The position numbers were made by a program, and so were the translations under genes. From Paragorgia papillata (lineage: Eukaryota > Cnidaria > Anthozoa > Scleralcyonacea > Coralliidae), in contig JAWNZC010000368.1 in the NCBI GenBank assembly GCA_035771165.1, positions 169,501 through 233,500 of the forward strand: 64,000 nt of DNA. Reading direction: 5' to 3'. Below the pieces are notes generated by a model. It was not told the origin of the DNA. It saw nothing but the letters and a program-made list of their open reading frames with translations, and did not search any database. Below, piece by piece: positions 1 to 12,004 of the stretch (the stretch's first letter is position 1; each line of letters begins with the position of its first letter).

Positions 1-2
1 GG

Positions 3-143
3 CATTTTAATAGCGCCCACGCGCCATTAAACGAGGATGACCGCGGGCCAGAAGCCGATTTGCATCTTGTTGATGATAACGTCATTATTGGTTATATTTG
101 CGATGATAAATATGGGACCTTTCCTTACAACGATTACCCTTGA
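3..143 (+). CDS. Possible C-terminal end of an upstream coding exon
   Basis: A reading frame is open from the window edge to a TGA at 141-143, giving 46 residues that end in DDKYGTFPYNDYP. The composition (acidic, with DLHLVDDN and GYICDD) looks more protein-like than the repeats around it. No family is recognised, no splice site is visible because the window begins here, and 46 codons can stay open by chance. It could be the last exon of a neighbouring gene. Confidence 0.2.
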   Translation, partial: HFNSAHAPLNEDDRGPEADLHLVDDNVIIGYICDDKYGTFPYNDYP

Positions 144-235
144 TGAAGACACTAGATCGAAGTGTTGCAACGTTGGGTCATGAACAGTAACTTTTTAAGT
201 TGCGTTCAAAAAACGTTTAATCCAGAGTAGCGTTA

Positions 236-2037
236 GTAGTATGGGGAAGAGGGGTTCTGATGCGGGTGGAGCTTTTTGCTCCACTCATGACGTCATGATT
301 TTTAGCCTTAAAACGCTTAGCAACGTTCAACGAAGCAATATGAGTATATTAAAACATTTAGAACCTAAATATTTAAACAGATCGAACTAAGTCATCACAT
401 AATTATTGCTAAGTTAACCCTAGTTTATAAAATAAGTGAAGAAATCGAGAAGTCGTGATAAGAACTTAAGATTTCGTACGAGGATTCACTTCGAGACCCT
501 GTAAGAAGAACGTAAGATACTACCGAAATATTATTTGGCTATGGGATATGGGATATCTGAGTGCACACGTACGTGGAGGATATATTTGCATAGTGTAGTG
601 TATTTAATTAAATTTTTGGAGGTATTCAGGAGATGTAGGGGATAATAAAGGGCATTGCCATCTTATCTTCCTCTTATATTCCTTATCTCCCCCTTATCTT
701 CCTCATATCTTCCCTTTATCTTCCTCTCATTTTCCCCTTATCTTCTCCTAATATTCCTCTTCCTTTTATCTTCCCCTTATCTTTTTTATCTTCCCCTTAT
801 CTTCCTCTTATCTTCCTCGTCTTCCTCTTATCTTCCCCTTATCCTCCTTATCTTCCTCGTCTTCCTCTTATCTTCCCCTTATCTTCCTTATCTTCCTCGT
901 CTTCCTCTTATCTTCCCCTTATCCTCCTTATCTTCCCCTTATCCTCCTTATCTTTCTTATTGAATCCTAAGATTGAATAATTGAATCCTAAGATTGAATC
1001 ACTGAATTCTAAGATTGAATCATTGAATTCTAAGATTTAATCCTTAAATCCTAAGGTTAATTTAGTCTTAGGATTTAAGGATTGAACCTTAGAATTCAAT
1101 GATTCAATCTTAGGCTTCAGTTATTCAATCCTAGGATTCAGTAAGGAAGATGAGAGGAAAATAAGGGGGATAGAGGAAGATAAGGGGAAGATAAGGGGAT
1201 GGAGGAAGATAAGGGGGATAGAGGAAGGTAAGGGGAAGATAAGGATGATAGAGGAAGATAAGGGGAAGATAAGGAGGATAGAGGAAGATAAGGGGAAGAT
1301 AAAGGGAAGATAAGATGGCAATGCCCCTTATTATCCCCAACATCTCCTGAATACCTCCAAAAAATTAATTAAGTGCACTACATTATGCAAATATATCCTC
1401 CATGTACGTGTGCACTCAGCCATCCCATAACCAAATATTATTTCGTTACTATCTAATGTTCTTCTTACAGGGTCTCGAAGTGACTCCTCGTCCGAAATCT
1501 TAAGTTATTCTCACGACTTCTCGATTTCACTTATTTTAGGGTTAACCATAGTTAATAGAACATATACATGGTTTGGAAACTCGTCCAAAGTGATTGTTCT
1601 ATGTTTTTGTTCAAGTTTATGGAAATTTGTGCAATTTCACGATATTGTATTTTCTGTATAATGAAGCAGTCATCCAATAGCAACGATCGGGTTTAATTAG
1701 TGAGTTGCTTTATCGTCACGTGTTGTGGTGCTTCATCGTCACGTGTCCATAGAATTTTCTTCCATATAGGGAACTCCATTGTCAGTTCAACATGACCATG
1801 CTTCATGTTGAAAGACAATAGAGCTTCCAAACCATGTATATGTTCTATTAACTATGGGTTAACTTAGCAATAATTCTGTGATGACTTAGTTCGATCTGTT
1901 TGAATATTTAGGTTCTAAGTGTCTTAATATATTCATATTGCTTCGTTGAACGTTGCTAAGCGTTTTAAGGCTAAAAATGGTGACGTCATGGGTGGAGCAA
2001 GCTCCACCCGCGCCAGAACCCCTCTTCCCTATACTAC
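236..2037. mobile_element. 1.8-kb foldback (long inverted-repeat) element
   Basis: The two halves are reverse complements almost to the centre near 1060. The left end reads GTAGTATGGGGAAGAGGGGT and the right end gives the complement, ending CCCTCTTCCCTATACTAC. Both ends are bordered by TA, which suggests a TA target site. The left inner arm (655-960) is a pyrimidine-rich run of CTTCCTCTTAT motifs and the right inner arm (1140-1315) its purine-rich complement. The core repeats TTGAATCCTAAGAT. No transposase is encoded, so it is non-autonomous. The right arm is longer because another element is inserted at 1546-1858. Open frames here are strand-biased low complexity, not genes. Confidence 0.85.
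1546..1858. mobile_element. piggyBac-like MITE nested in the foldback arm
   Basis: A 313-bp segment lies between TTAA at 1542-1545 and TTAA at 1859-1862. Its ends are inverted repeats: CCATAGTTAATAGAACATAT on the left, and a complement ending ATTAACTATGGG on the right. The terminal C-run and TTAA duplication fit piggyBac-type elements. The left arm of the enclosing palindrome (near 413-425) carries the uninterrupted site AGTTAACCCTAG, so insertion after the foldback formed is seen directly. Confidence 0.8.
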
Positions 2038-2144
2038 TAAACTATGTCTGATTCTTCACCTGGCTGTGTTGGAAATCTATTTGTTAATTACATGTAATTT
2101 AAACATTTGATTTGCATTGACATCAATATTGTTGTGCTTTTTAG

Positions 2145-2210
2145 AGAGAAATGGTGGCAAGGATGGTGTTGTTGCTAATTATATAAGGACAAAGTTGCAG
2201 GAAAGACAAG
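2145..2210 (+). CDS. Candidate small exon (phase 1-1), possibly N-terminal to the Roc-COR gene
   Basis: An acceptor (TGTGCTTTTTAG) and a donor (CAAG|GTAACA) frame 66 nt. Read with a phase-1 junction it encodes a basic, helix-like peptide including KDGVVANYIRTKLQERQ. Both boundaries are phase 1, like every exon of the downstream gene. The motif GVVANYIRTKL resembles GLADCVRNKM in the exon at 6860-7012, suggesting a repeated helical module. It is short and lies 4.6 kb from the next candidate exon, so chance cannot be excluded. Confidence 0.35.
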
Positions 2211-2400
2211 GTAACACTAGATATTAATAATTACAGATAGGTCACTAACTGCATTTCAAAGTGACCCTGACTCTGCTGCTTAGTGTTAATATGTGTTAGC
2301 AAGAGAGGATAAAGGTTAGAGAAGGAATGTCTTAATACCTTCAGGGGTGTCTCCTGTCTAAACGACATAGTGCGTCCTCATTACAGACCTTACGATGCTA

Positions 2401-3777
2401 CAATCCTGGACAAAAGTGCTTGGGACACTATGCGAAAATCGACAAAATCGGCAAAGTGTCCCAACAATTTTGTCCAGGATTGTCTGAAAACGACGAGTTT
2501 TTGATTTTTCAATAAAACACGGCTTTTTAACTTTGTAACATTGCAAAATATATACAGTTTAATAAAAGAGCCCCCATCTCTGCTCCCCCTTACCCCCTCA
2601 ATGGGGAAGGGATCACTGGAGCAGAGTCTCTGCAGAGTTCCCACCCGCACCGGTACCACCCGCACGAGAGCTCTATTAAATTTACATATTCACCAAACCT
2701 TCTATACCCCACAAACAATTTCTTGTTCATGCATGTGGGAGCGTATTTATGTCATTTTCGAGCAAACTGCGCAGAATCGCCGCCCCCAAATTGTTTTTTT
2801 TCTTCGATTTTGTTTAATTCGTCATTTTCAGACAATCCTGGACAAAAGTGCTTGGGACACTATGCGAAAATCGACAAAATCGGCAAAGTGTCCCAACAAT
2901 TTTGTCCAGGATTGTCTGAAAACGACGAGTTTTTGATTTTTCAATAAAACACGGCTTTTTAACTTTGTAACATTGCAAAATATATACAGTTTAATAAAAG
3001 AGCCCCCATCTCTGCTCCCCCTTACCCCCTCAATGGGGAAGGGATCACTGGAGCAGAGTCTCTGCAGAGTTCCCACCCGCACCGGTACCACCCGCACGAG
3101 AGCTCTATTAAATTTACATATTCACCAAACCTTCTATACCCCACAAACAATTTCTTGTTCATGCATGTGGGAGCGTATTTATGTCATTTTCGAGCAAACT
3201 GCGCAGAATCGCCGCCCCCAAATTGTTTTTTTCTTCGATTTTGTTTAATTCGTCATTTTCAGACAATCCTGGACAAAAGTGCTTGGGACACTATGCGAAA
3301 ATCGACAAAATCGGCAAAGTGTCCCAACAATTTTGTCCAGGATTGTCTGAAAACGACGAGTTTTTGATTTTTCAATAAAACACGGCTTTTTAACTTTGTA
3401 ACATTGCAAAATATATACAGTTTAATAAAAGAGCCCCCATCTCTGCTCCCCCTTACCCCCTCAATGGGGAAGGGATCACTGGAGCAGAGTCTCTGCAGAG
3501 TTCCCACCCGCACCGGTACCACCCGCACGAGAGCTCTATTAAATTTACATATTCACCAAACCTTCTATACCCCACAAACAATTTCTTGTTCATGCATGTG
3601 GGAGCGTATTTATGTCATTTTCGAGCAAACTGCGCAGAATCGCCGCCCCCAAATTGTTTTTTTCTTCGATTTTGTTTAATTCGTCATTTTCAGACAATCC
3701 TGGACAAAAGTGCTTGGGACACTATGCGAAAATCGACAAAATCGGCAAAGTGTCCCAACAATTTTGTCCAGGATTGT
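2401..3777. repeat. 431-bp tandem repeat array bounded by hairpins
   Basis: About 3.2 copies, with unit starts at 2401, 2833, 3264 and 3695 (periods 432, 431, 431). Copies are nearly identical; the visible difference is one T in a T-run near 2791. Each unit begins with an 85-90 bp inverted repeat (CAATCCTGGACAAAA ... TTTTGTCCAGGATTG), and the array starts and ends on such a hairpin, giving four hairpins and three spacers. Spacers carry an AGAGCCCCCATCTCTGCTCC block and GTACCACCCGCACGAGAGCT. Open frames recur at the same period on both strands and are repeat artefacts. Related single copies lie near 15395-15620 and 17165-17345 in the opposite orientation. Confidence 0.95.
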
Positions 3778-4086
3778 AGGTGAACGACGGCGGTTAAAAA
3801 GCAACACAAATTTTATAATTAAATAAAGTCACGGCTGACTGACTATTATATTTGATATTTGAAGCTAGTTTAATGACTTTCAAAACGCCCCAGTATTGCT
3901 AAAATGATTGTAGTGTCCGTATTGAAGTCAATCTCAAGCATGCTCTAAGTGGCGTTGTATAAAGAACAAGGACGCTGTTGAGATTACTCTAAGGAAGACA
4001 AATTATTCACTCTCTTTGTTTTTCAGCTAGAATTATTTTGTTTAAAAGACGTCGTCGTTGAAGTTGCCCTCGTATTTCGTAAGGCC
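3778..4086. mobile_element. TA-flanked MITE, family A copy 1
   Basis: The sequence matches the copy at 23306-23788, sharing AATTTTATAA, TTATATTTGATATTT, AGTGGCGTTGTATAAAGAAC and a right end of GACGTCGTCGTTGAAGTTGCC. The left end abuts the last hairpin of the 431-bp array and is degenerate; the right end reads CGTAAGGCC before a TA. No coding capacity is seen. Confidence 0.7.
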
Positions 4087-4690
4087 ATTATCACGTCGCA
4101 GATACCTTAACCCCCATCAAATTAAAGCTTGTATAATTTATTGAATGAACGATTTTTCCACGACCCCTCTAGCCTCCCCCGCAGTCGGAGCACAACATTG
4201 TGTTCCAAGTGATGGACCAATCAGCTGCAACTTTCCGAAATCTGGAAAGCTGACCTTCACCTTGCTTAGACAGCTCAGTGAGTGACCTTGCTGTGCCTTG
4301 AGTCCCAAATTTCTTTCCAATCTTTTTATCATCACTCAGACTTCTAATATCTGGAAACTGGTGTATCTCTGATCGTTGATAACTCGTTACGTCGCATTGT
4401 CCTTATAGACAACTCTATTATTTTACCTTGAGCGGACAGAGCGGCTATGCCAGAAAATGTTTATTCGGTAAAAAATATGTCGTTCGAGTTGGATGAGATT
4501 ATTTTTAATACTCTTGCTAAAGCCAGACAATTTTATTTGTTACGGTAGACAGTGTACTGTCGCCAAGCCGCCAGACAATGGTAAACAACGAACTAATAAA
4601 CTAATAAGGAATACATTTCAATGAATTAAATTGTTTAATGTCTTTAACTTTCAAGAGTAAAGCATTCATCAACGAAAACCAGGTGAATTG
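4087..4690. other. Intergenic or intronic stretch, nothing recognised
   Basis: AT-rich sequence without a convincing exon, RNA gene or terminal repeat. The short open frames on the minus strand have no family signature. Confidence 0.5.
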
Positions 4691-4703
4691 TTTTAAAATT
4701 TTC

Positions 4704-5698
<995 letters not shown>

Positions 5699-5699
5699 T

Positions 5700-6185
5700 C
5701 GATCTATTGTAATTGAGGCCTGGCGATATTATGTTCATGGCTCGTTTCTGTATACGTTCAATGTCATCAGATAGATATTTAGGGAGGCTGCTATGAAAGA
5801 GTTGACATGCGTATTCTAAAACAGATCTAATTACACTACTATAAAAGCATACTAAATCCTCTGTACTAACATCCGCTCGCTTCAACTGTCTAAGAAGGTA
5901 CAGGCGTTTGGCAGCCTTATTGGTGATGGCATCTACATGATCGTTCCACTTCAAGTCGTTTCTGATTATGACCCCCAAGACTTTGGCAGAGGATACCCTC
6001 TCAAATGGTAGGCCATCTAAACCAACCAAGTCGTAAGATGGTGGAGTTCTCCTAAAGCTGGTAACTAGCTCCTTGCACTTTATCGGATTGAGTTGGAAGT
6101 GGTTTTCTCGGGACCAGTTGGAAATATGGTTAACAGCATCTTGTAAACGGCTTTCCTCCGAGGTCGGGACCGTTTCAGAGATGGA
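5700..6185 (-). pseudogene. Non-LTR retrotransposon reverse transcriptase, C-terminal fragment
   Basis: The minus strand encodes the part of a LINE-type RT that follows the catalytic core. It contains [12 protein letters not shown], then [18 protein letters not shown], then [15 protein letters not shown], then [15 protein letters not shown] and IERIQKRA. Reading continues upstream of the first in-frame Met to about 6185, so that Met is not a real start. The catalytic YxDD block and endonuclease are absent, and the 3' side runs straight into the tetranucleotide array. It is a 5'- and 3'-truncated dead copy. This order of motifs is characteristic of CR1/jockey-like elements; the clade is not resolved. 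Confidence 0.85.
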
Positions 6186-6840
6186 AGTAATGAATACTGT
6201 TAATTCATGATACAGTAATGAATACTGTTAATTCATGATCACCTCGGTTTTCTTTGATGTGCCACGTTTTTTTATTTATAATAATTAACTTGATATTTAA
6301 CCATGTGGTAGTTACCTATTGGTGTTTTCTTAGACAACGTCTGTGATAATGAACTCAGTATCTCAGTTTTGTGAGGCAACCTTTGTGATCTTGAACTAAA
6401 GTAGGTTAGTTCGCGCCGAGGTGAATACTGACGTAGTTACGGAGGTCGGTTATAGTCACATTTTCCGGCAAGTTATTTTCCTACGCCCGGGCCCAGTGAC
6501 TGGCTGATCTATATTTGACACAGTACCGTTTTGATTTGATTGATTTTTTTTAAGTAACACTTCTATTTCCTTCACTTGGCAATATTTTTTTTGCTTAAGA
6601 AATAGAGAAACACTACGTTAAAGCATAGTCTATTGAAAGATGATCTATTAACTTAGCAAAAACGTTTGTTTCTTTTTATTAACGTTTATGCAAACTTGTG
6701 CACGGTGAGAACAATGTATTTTTAAAATAATGAAGCAGTCATCCAATAGAAGCGTTTGGATGCAATCACTTAATCACAGCTCATTATAGGTGCTTTGAAG
6801 CTTGCAGAGTGTCCAGACTATATCTTAAGGTTCTCTGCTT
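6186..6840. other. Non-coding stretch with a small duplication and a dispersed repeat
   Basis: A short direct duplication of TACTGTTAATTCATGAT occurs at about 6196-6239. From 6660 to 6790 lies a dispersed repeat with the motif ATAATGAAGCAGTCATCCAA, also seen at about 1660-1700 and in diverged form near 36080-36120. No gene is seen. Confidence 0.5.
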
Positions 6841-6859
6841 TAACAATCTCTCTTTGTAG

Positions 6860-7012
6860 TTTTTGATGCTGAAGCAGAAGCGCTATTTAACCAATTAGCG
6901 GAGTCTGATGACAACTGTTCTTGGGACAAAGTTTTAAAAAAATGTATTCGTGACAAAAATCGTGGGCTTGCTGATTGTGTAAGAAACAAAATGAGAAAAA
7001 TTCCAGAAACAG
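6860..7012 (+). CDS. Candidate exon (phase 1-1), helical N-terminal module of the Roc-COR gene
   Basis: A strong pyrimidine-tract acceptor (AACAATCTCTCTTTGTAG) precedes 153 nt that end at a canonical donor (ACAG|GTAAGT). The 51 codons are open and encode a charged, helical-looking segment with EAEALFNQLAES, then SWDKVLKKCIRDKNRGLADC and VRNKMRK. Both ends are phase 1, so it joins in frame to the Roc-COR exon, whose acceptor at 18066-18067 is also phase 1. No domain is firmly recognised; a small helical adaptor-like domain is inferred. A peptide with a similar end is encoded at 2145-2210. Confidence 0.55.
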
Positions 7013-7044
7013 GTAAGTTGTGCTATGTTGACTTATAATCAGCT

Positions 7045-7690
7045 TCTTCAGATCAGAATATAAGTTTTTTTAGCTCCATCAGTTGTTCAGATAATAAAAA
7101 CTTAGATCAGAATGTAATTTGATAGGTAAAAACCCGCATCAGTTCACTTTTTAAATGGTTTATCGCTTGTTTTCATGTTCGAAAATTTAGGTAAAAATCT
7201 CCTAGTTTGTCAACAGGTTGTTGTCGCAAAACGTCAGGAGCACAGCTGTTCACACGTAACAATGGTGTTCATTCAACGAGCTGCTACAACTTTGTTAGCA
7301 TCAACCTATTAACACGCTGTTAGGTGACAAGATGGTAACAGGTTGTTAGGACAACTTGTACCAAATTTGTTTTAATTTAATTTAATTTAATTTAATTTAA
7401 TTTAATTTAATTTAATTTAATTTAATTTAATTTAATTTAATTTAATTTAATTTAATTTAATTTAATTTAATTTAATTTAATTTAATTTAATTTAATTTAA
7501 CACATGTCAATTATGTACTTAACCAGATGAAATTGAATGTATTTGGGAGGCCAGAAACAGAATCCGTCAAAGATTCCTTTAATATTTGCCAATTGCCACC
7601 CGACTATACTAATTAAGAAAATAATCAAAGAAGAAAATATTAAATCATTATTAAATCATTAATCAATTAGAATTATACTATGAAACTAGA
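7045..7690. repeat. Dispersed repeat, copy 1 (direct repeat of 14950-15400)
   Basis: Shared blocks in the same order include AGCTCCATCAGTTGTTCA, AGGAGCACAGCTGTTCACAC, GGACAACTTGTACCAA and ACATGTCAATTATCTACTTAACCAGATGAA-like text. The two copies are about 8 kb apart in the same orientation. No terminal TG/CA or clear target duplication was found, so these are not obviously LTRs. Confidence 0.75.
7366..7500. repeat. (TTTAA)n microsatellite
   Basis: About 27 uninterrupted copies of the pentamer TTTAA, inside the dispersed repeat. The sister copy at 15220-15235 has only three units, so the expansion is specific to this copy. Confidence 0.97.
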
Positions 7691-7699
7691 AGCTAAGGT

Positions 7700-9349
7700 T
7701 AAGAACAGCATAGAAAATCGATCATAGTACAGATTGGAAAGTGAACTCTTAAATAATGTTAGCGATTAAGAAGAACGAATCTTATATGGTAAAGATTTCC
7801 ATAATCATGTAAGACGGACAAAAATATGAATATTTAAGAACATCGGTGCAGGCAAATGGAATAACCAACTTAAGGTCATCAGTATTGCGTAAGCTCCGAC
7901 CAGTGATGGACTATGTGATTAGGTCAATAGGTATTAGTACTTGGCCATGTAAGACTTTGTAGAAGAAAAAATAAGCACATCTTCTATCTCTCTACGCATA
8001 TAAAGCGGTAGCAAGCGAAGTTTTATCAGTTTTTCTTTATATTCAACGTTGCTACCGAGAATAAGACGTGAAGTTCGCCTTCTTATATGGTGACCAGACT
8101 TGACTGGCATACTCTATTATTCATCTGACCGTTGTTCAGAGGCGGATCCAGAGGGTTGCTCAAGCAACGGTCAGAATTTCCAGATTAATTTATTCAGTCT
8201 TTTGGCGAGTATTTTTGCGCGCCAACATCTTTAAAATTAACATATTCAGTCAAATATTATAATTTTTAGTGCCTGACCACGTTAATAAAATTCGCATTGT
8301 TCAATCACTTAAGGGGCGCTGCGCGATTATTTGCGCGAGAAATGCCGTGAGTTGGGTGTTTCGCGCCCATATTAAATAATCCGAAACCCGAGAACACCCG
8401 AGCCTACCTAATTAAGCCTGTGTAGCGGCCCTCATTTAGTTTGCATCAGCTAAACGTGTCTGTGCAAATGGCGGGAGCAACGGTTGATGCTAAATTTAGC
8501 CTTTCTGAGCAACAGCAAAGGGATGCTGACCAATCAAATGATCAGATTCAGTATGCTGAGCAACGGTGTAGAAATAAGCCAATCACGTAGCTATATTTTT
8601 CGGGTCTCCAGTGATGCTAAGTAGCAGCGTACTCACCGACTTATCACTCGTTCAGTGTCGGTGTTCTACTGTTTAATATTTTCACTTCGTAATGACTTCG
8701 AACAACGCTTAATTACAACGATAGTTTGATGTATTTGATGGGAGTTATTCATCTGCAATAAAATAGGATCTAAATGTTTCTTTGTGTATTAAAGTTCGCG
8801 TCGCGATCGCGCGACGGCGACACCAGTTTACCCACAGCCAGGAATCGCACTACCAAAACCACTACGAGTCTACTGCAGTAAGGTTAGCGTATTAAATGCT
8901 TATGAATAATATATAATAATGCTAATCAGCCAGGGCATGTTTAATTATTTCAACTATACTAGAAATACATAAACGCAACAACCCCTCGCCCGCTTTATAT
9001 GCATTTTTAACACGGTCTTTATTGTGTAATTTTTAGGCTTTTTTCAGTGGTTTTAACTCATGTTTATTGTTGCTTCTTCTCTGCTGTCTCTATTGCTGTC
9101 ACATCTCTTCTTAGCCTTCTTTCTTTGGTCTTTTTCCATAGTAATGTTAATGTACATTTTAGCTGAAACCATTTTTTCTGGCAAAGATTTCTTTCGTCAT
9201 GATCGTGATCGCTGAAAAACTGTATTTCGCAATCCAACCGAACTTATAATGATTATAATTTGCTGACGTAAATTTTAATAATTTGAATAATTTAACAGGT
9301 TAGTTACCAGTACCCTGCTATCCGAACTGCGCAAGTTGTGGATTTGATA

Positions 9350-9350
<1 letters not shown>
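7700..9350. other. 1.6 kb with no recognised gene
   Basis: No exon with good splice sites or a recognisable peptide is seen. A short hairpin with CTGACCGTTG and CAACGGTCAG arms lies at about 8123-8172. Near 8957-8998 there is text inversely similar to 11965-12005, the outer edge of a Penelope-like copy. Confidence 0.5.

Positions 9351-9351
<1 letters not shown>

Positions 9352-9410
<59 letters not shown>
9352..9410. repeat. (TA)n microsatellite
   Basis: An uninterrupted alternating TA tract of roughly 55 bp. A second, shorter one lies at about 9617-9645 and another at about 11438-11457. All three bracket the Penelope-like region. Confidence 0.97.
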
Positions 9411-9413
<3 letters not shown>

Positions 9414-9613
9414 CAATCTACAGACACGGTGTTTCGCTGTACAACAGCTCATCAGTGTAGCTTGGAACAATCTGAATGAATTTCATCAATTACTTATACA
9501 CATGCGATCCTCGGTGGCAACCACATGTGGGACAGCATCGGTGAAGTACATTCAGATAGCGTGAAGTGCGCATGGGCCCAGAGTGCTCAAACTTCCACAA
9601 GGGTAGTAAGCGT

Positions 9614-9648
<35 letters not shown>

Positions 9649-9714
9649 ATTTTTCAGAATTACTTTCAGGTTTTCATCTCGCGTGTAATTTTGCGTGTAA
9701 GTGGACTCCGCGCG

Positions 9715-9775
9715 TGTCGAGATTAGCGCCCGGGCTCGGGGCCTTCGGCCTTCGGCCCTCCGCCCGGGCTCGGGG
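9715..9775. repeat. GC-rich repeated hairpin
   Basis: Two copies of CGCCCGGGCTCGGGG flank a CCTTCGGCCTTCGGCC tract. This GC-rich island in AT-rich DNA can fold on itself. Function is unknown. Confidence 0.6.
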
Positions 9776-9924
9776 ATAATACAGTTAATGTAAATGAGTG
9801 TCTGATATTTAAATATGTCTCGGTTTAAAGTAAGTGTATTCTTGGTGATTTATGAGAACAGAGTTGTTGATGATTTGTTTAATACTAAACTAGCTGTATA
9901 TATTTCAATCGAAATATAGTAACT

Positions 9925-10555
9925 TAGGTTAGATATACTGCCGAAACAGAGAACGTAGGAATCTATACGTTTCGAGCGAAGGCCCTTCGTCAGAGAGAAA
10001 CGTAAAGAGTGTAAACAAACAATGAGCTTATATACGAAAGGTAATCATGTGACCAAAAATAAGCCAATCAGATAAAAATGACAATAACAAATTGATAATG
10101 AGATGCGAAAAATTAGCCAATCAAAGCAAAATAACAATAACAAATAGATGATGAGATGTGAAAGACATTTGCTATTCATACCGTCGATGAGTAAAAAGGA
10201 GGGGGTGTAAAAAGGATGAGCGAGAGTAAAAATAGAGAAATAAATAAAGTGAAAATGCTGTTTATGTCCGCCCTTGCTGAACAGAAACAACGTCTTCCGA
10301 GGTGTTAAATAAAAGAAAAACGTTCGTTGAGTCCGTGAGGATGAATGGTACCAATTTTGAAAATGAGACGCTTTTCTAGTCTTTTGCGGCTGACATTACC
10401 GCCAGAAATGGGTGAGATGGCACAAACTTTCATGTCTGAAATACAATGGTTGGCACTATTAAAATGTCGGGCAACAGGCTTGTCAACATCATTGTTCCTC
10501 ACGGAACGAAGATATTCAGCAAACCTGTCAGATATAAACGTCTGCCCGTTTAAGT
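9925..10555 (-). pseudogene. Penelope-like element 1, 3' part, minus-strand copy
   Basis: The reverse complement of the copy at 10560-11390. It carries the C-terminal half of the GIY-YIG endonuclease region on the minus strand (NNDVDKPVARHFN, CAISPISGG, KRLIFKIGTIHPHGLNERFS) followed by the same 3' tail, ending at CGAAACGTATAGATTCCTAC and CTGTTTCGGCAGTATATCTA. The GIY-YIG core itself is damaged by an indel at about 10520-10550, so it is a dead fragment. It lies head-to-head with its sister. Confidence 0.85.
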
Positions 10556-10559
10556 GCCC

Positions 10560-11390
10560 TTAGAAAAAATCTACTGGCACCAGCGGGTACCTTTTCTTGT
10601 TCCCGTACCCGTTGTTACACGTGTTCCTTTCTTAACTCCGCTACATGTATTTCGGGACCTAAATCTAATTTTGTTATTCAGCATAATTTTACTTGCACCT
10701 CTTCCAACATCATTTACTGTATTTCTTGCAATAAATGTTGCATGCTTTACATCGGTGAAACTGGCAGACGTTTATCTGACAGGTTTGCTGAACATCTTCG
10801 TTCCGTGAGGAACAATGATGTTGACAAGCCTGTCGCCCGACATTTGAATAATGCCAACCATTGTATTTCAGACATGAAAGTTTGTGCCATCTCACCCATT
10901 TCTGGCGGTAATGTCAGCCGCAAAAGACTAGAAAAGCGTCTCATTTTCAAAATTGGTACCATTCATCCTCACGGACTCAACGAACGTTTTTCTTTTATTT
11001 AACACCTCTGAAGACGTTGTTTCTGTTTAGCAAGGGCGAACATAAACGGCGTTTTCACTTTATATATTTATCTATTTTTACTCTCGCTTATCCTTTTTAC
11101 ACCCTCTCCTTTTTGCTCATCGACGGTATGAATATCAAATGTCTTTCGCATCTCATTATCGATTTGTTATTGTTATTTTGATTTGATTGGCTAATTTTTC
11201 GCATCTCATTATCAATTTGTTATTGTTATTTTTATCTGATTGGCTTATTTTTGGTCACATGATTACCTTTCGTATATAAGCTCACTGTTTGTTTACACTC
11301 TTTACGTTTCTCTCTGACGAAGGGCCTTCGCTCGAAACGTTGGACTCCTACGTTCTCTGTTTCGGCAGTATATCTAACCTTACTATGTTC
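10560..11390 (+). pseudogene. Penelope-like element 1, GIY-YIG endonuclease end, plus-strand copy
   Basis: The reading frame up to TAA at 11000-11002 encodes the C-terminus of a Penelope-type retroelement. A Cys-rich lead-in comes first, then IIYCISCNKCCMLYIGETGR, in which Y and YIG are the two halves of the nuclease motif. RLSDRFAEHLRSVR and a conserved GTIHPHGLNERF end follow. The reverse transcriptase is missing, so this is a 5'-truncated copy. About 390 bp of non-coding tail follows, containing CGAAGGGCCTTCGCTCGAAA, a short palindrome. The element joins the inverted sister copy directly at about 10555-10560. Confidence 0.85.
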
Positions 11391-12000
11391 CGATTGTTGT
11401 TTCTACACTACCTACGCAGCACGCTACTTTTATTTCACTATATATATATATATATATGGCACGCCGTCACGCGGTAAGAATAGTTGGACACTGGTGACTA
11501 GTGATGAAGAAAACTTAATTCGTTCCGTAAATCTCAATCAAACCTCTTCGTTTATAAACGAAATGGAGCCGGCTCTACTGAACTTAAAAGAGAACAACGA
11601 AGAAAGATAAACAGCCGGTTTAATATATCTTGAAGAGAAACCAGAGAACCTGAAGAAACCAAACGCCCTATAGTGAACAAGAACTCGATCTGAATTGTAG
11701 TGTTTGTGGTCACTCAGTGGACTCAAAATCATTTTAAAGTTTTACAACCAGAATTTAATAATGAAATCTAAGTTTTGCTTTGATATGTTCAACTTTCATT
11801 AAATCCTAGTATCTATAAAGTTGATAAATATCCTGAGGGTTATCATTTTTTTTTTAAATCTGTTTGTTTTTATATTGGCTGATATCAAGAGTGCTTCTTT
11901 TAATCAGGGGGTGGGTGGGTGGGTGGGTGGGTGGGTGGGTGGGTTTTGTTTCAAAAAAGCATGTAAAAGTGGGCGAGGGGTTGTTGCGTTCATGTATTTC
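11390..12000. other. Spacer between Penelope pairs, with a (GGGT)n tract
   Basis: Contains a short (TA)n tract near 11440 and a GGGT tract at 11908-11943 that could form a G-quadruplex on the plus strand. No gene is recognised. Confidence 0.55.
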
Positions 12001-12004
12001 TAGT

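Noticed and set aside
655..1343. Ser/Leu/Pro/Tyr-rich frames in the foldback arms
   Set aside because: They are translations of the CTTCCTCTTAT pyrimidine tract and its complement.
2541..3783. Recurrent 60-130 codon frames on both strands
   Set aside because: They repeat every 431 bp with the tandem unit, on both strands; an artefact of the repeat.
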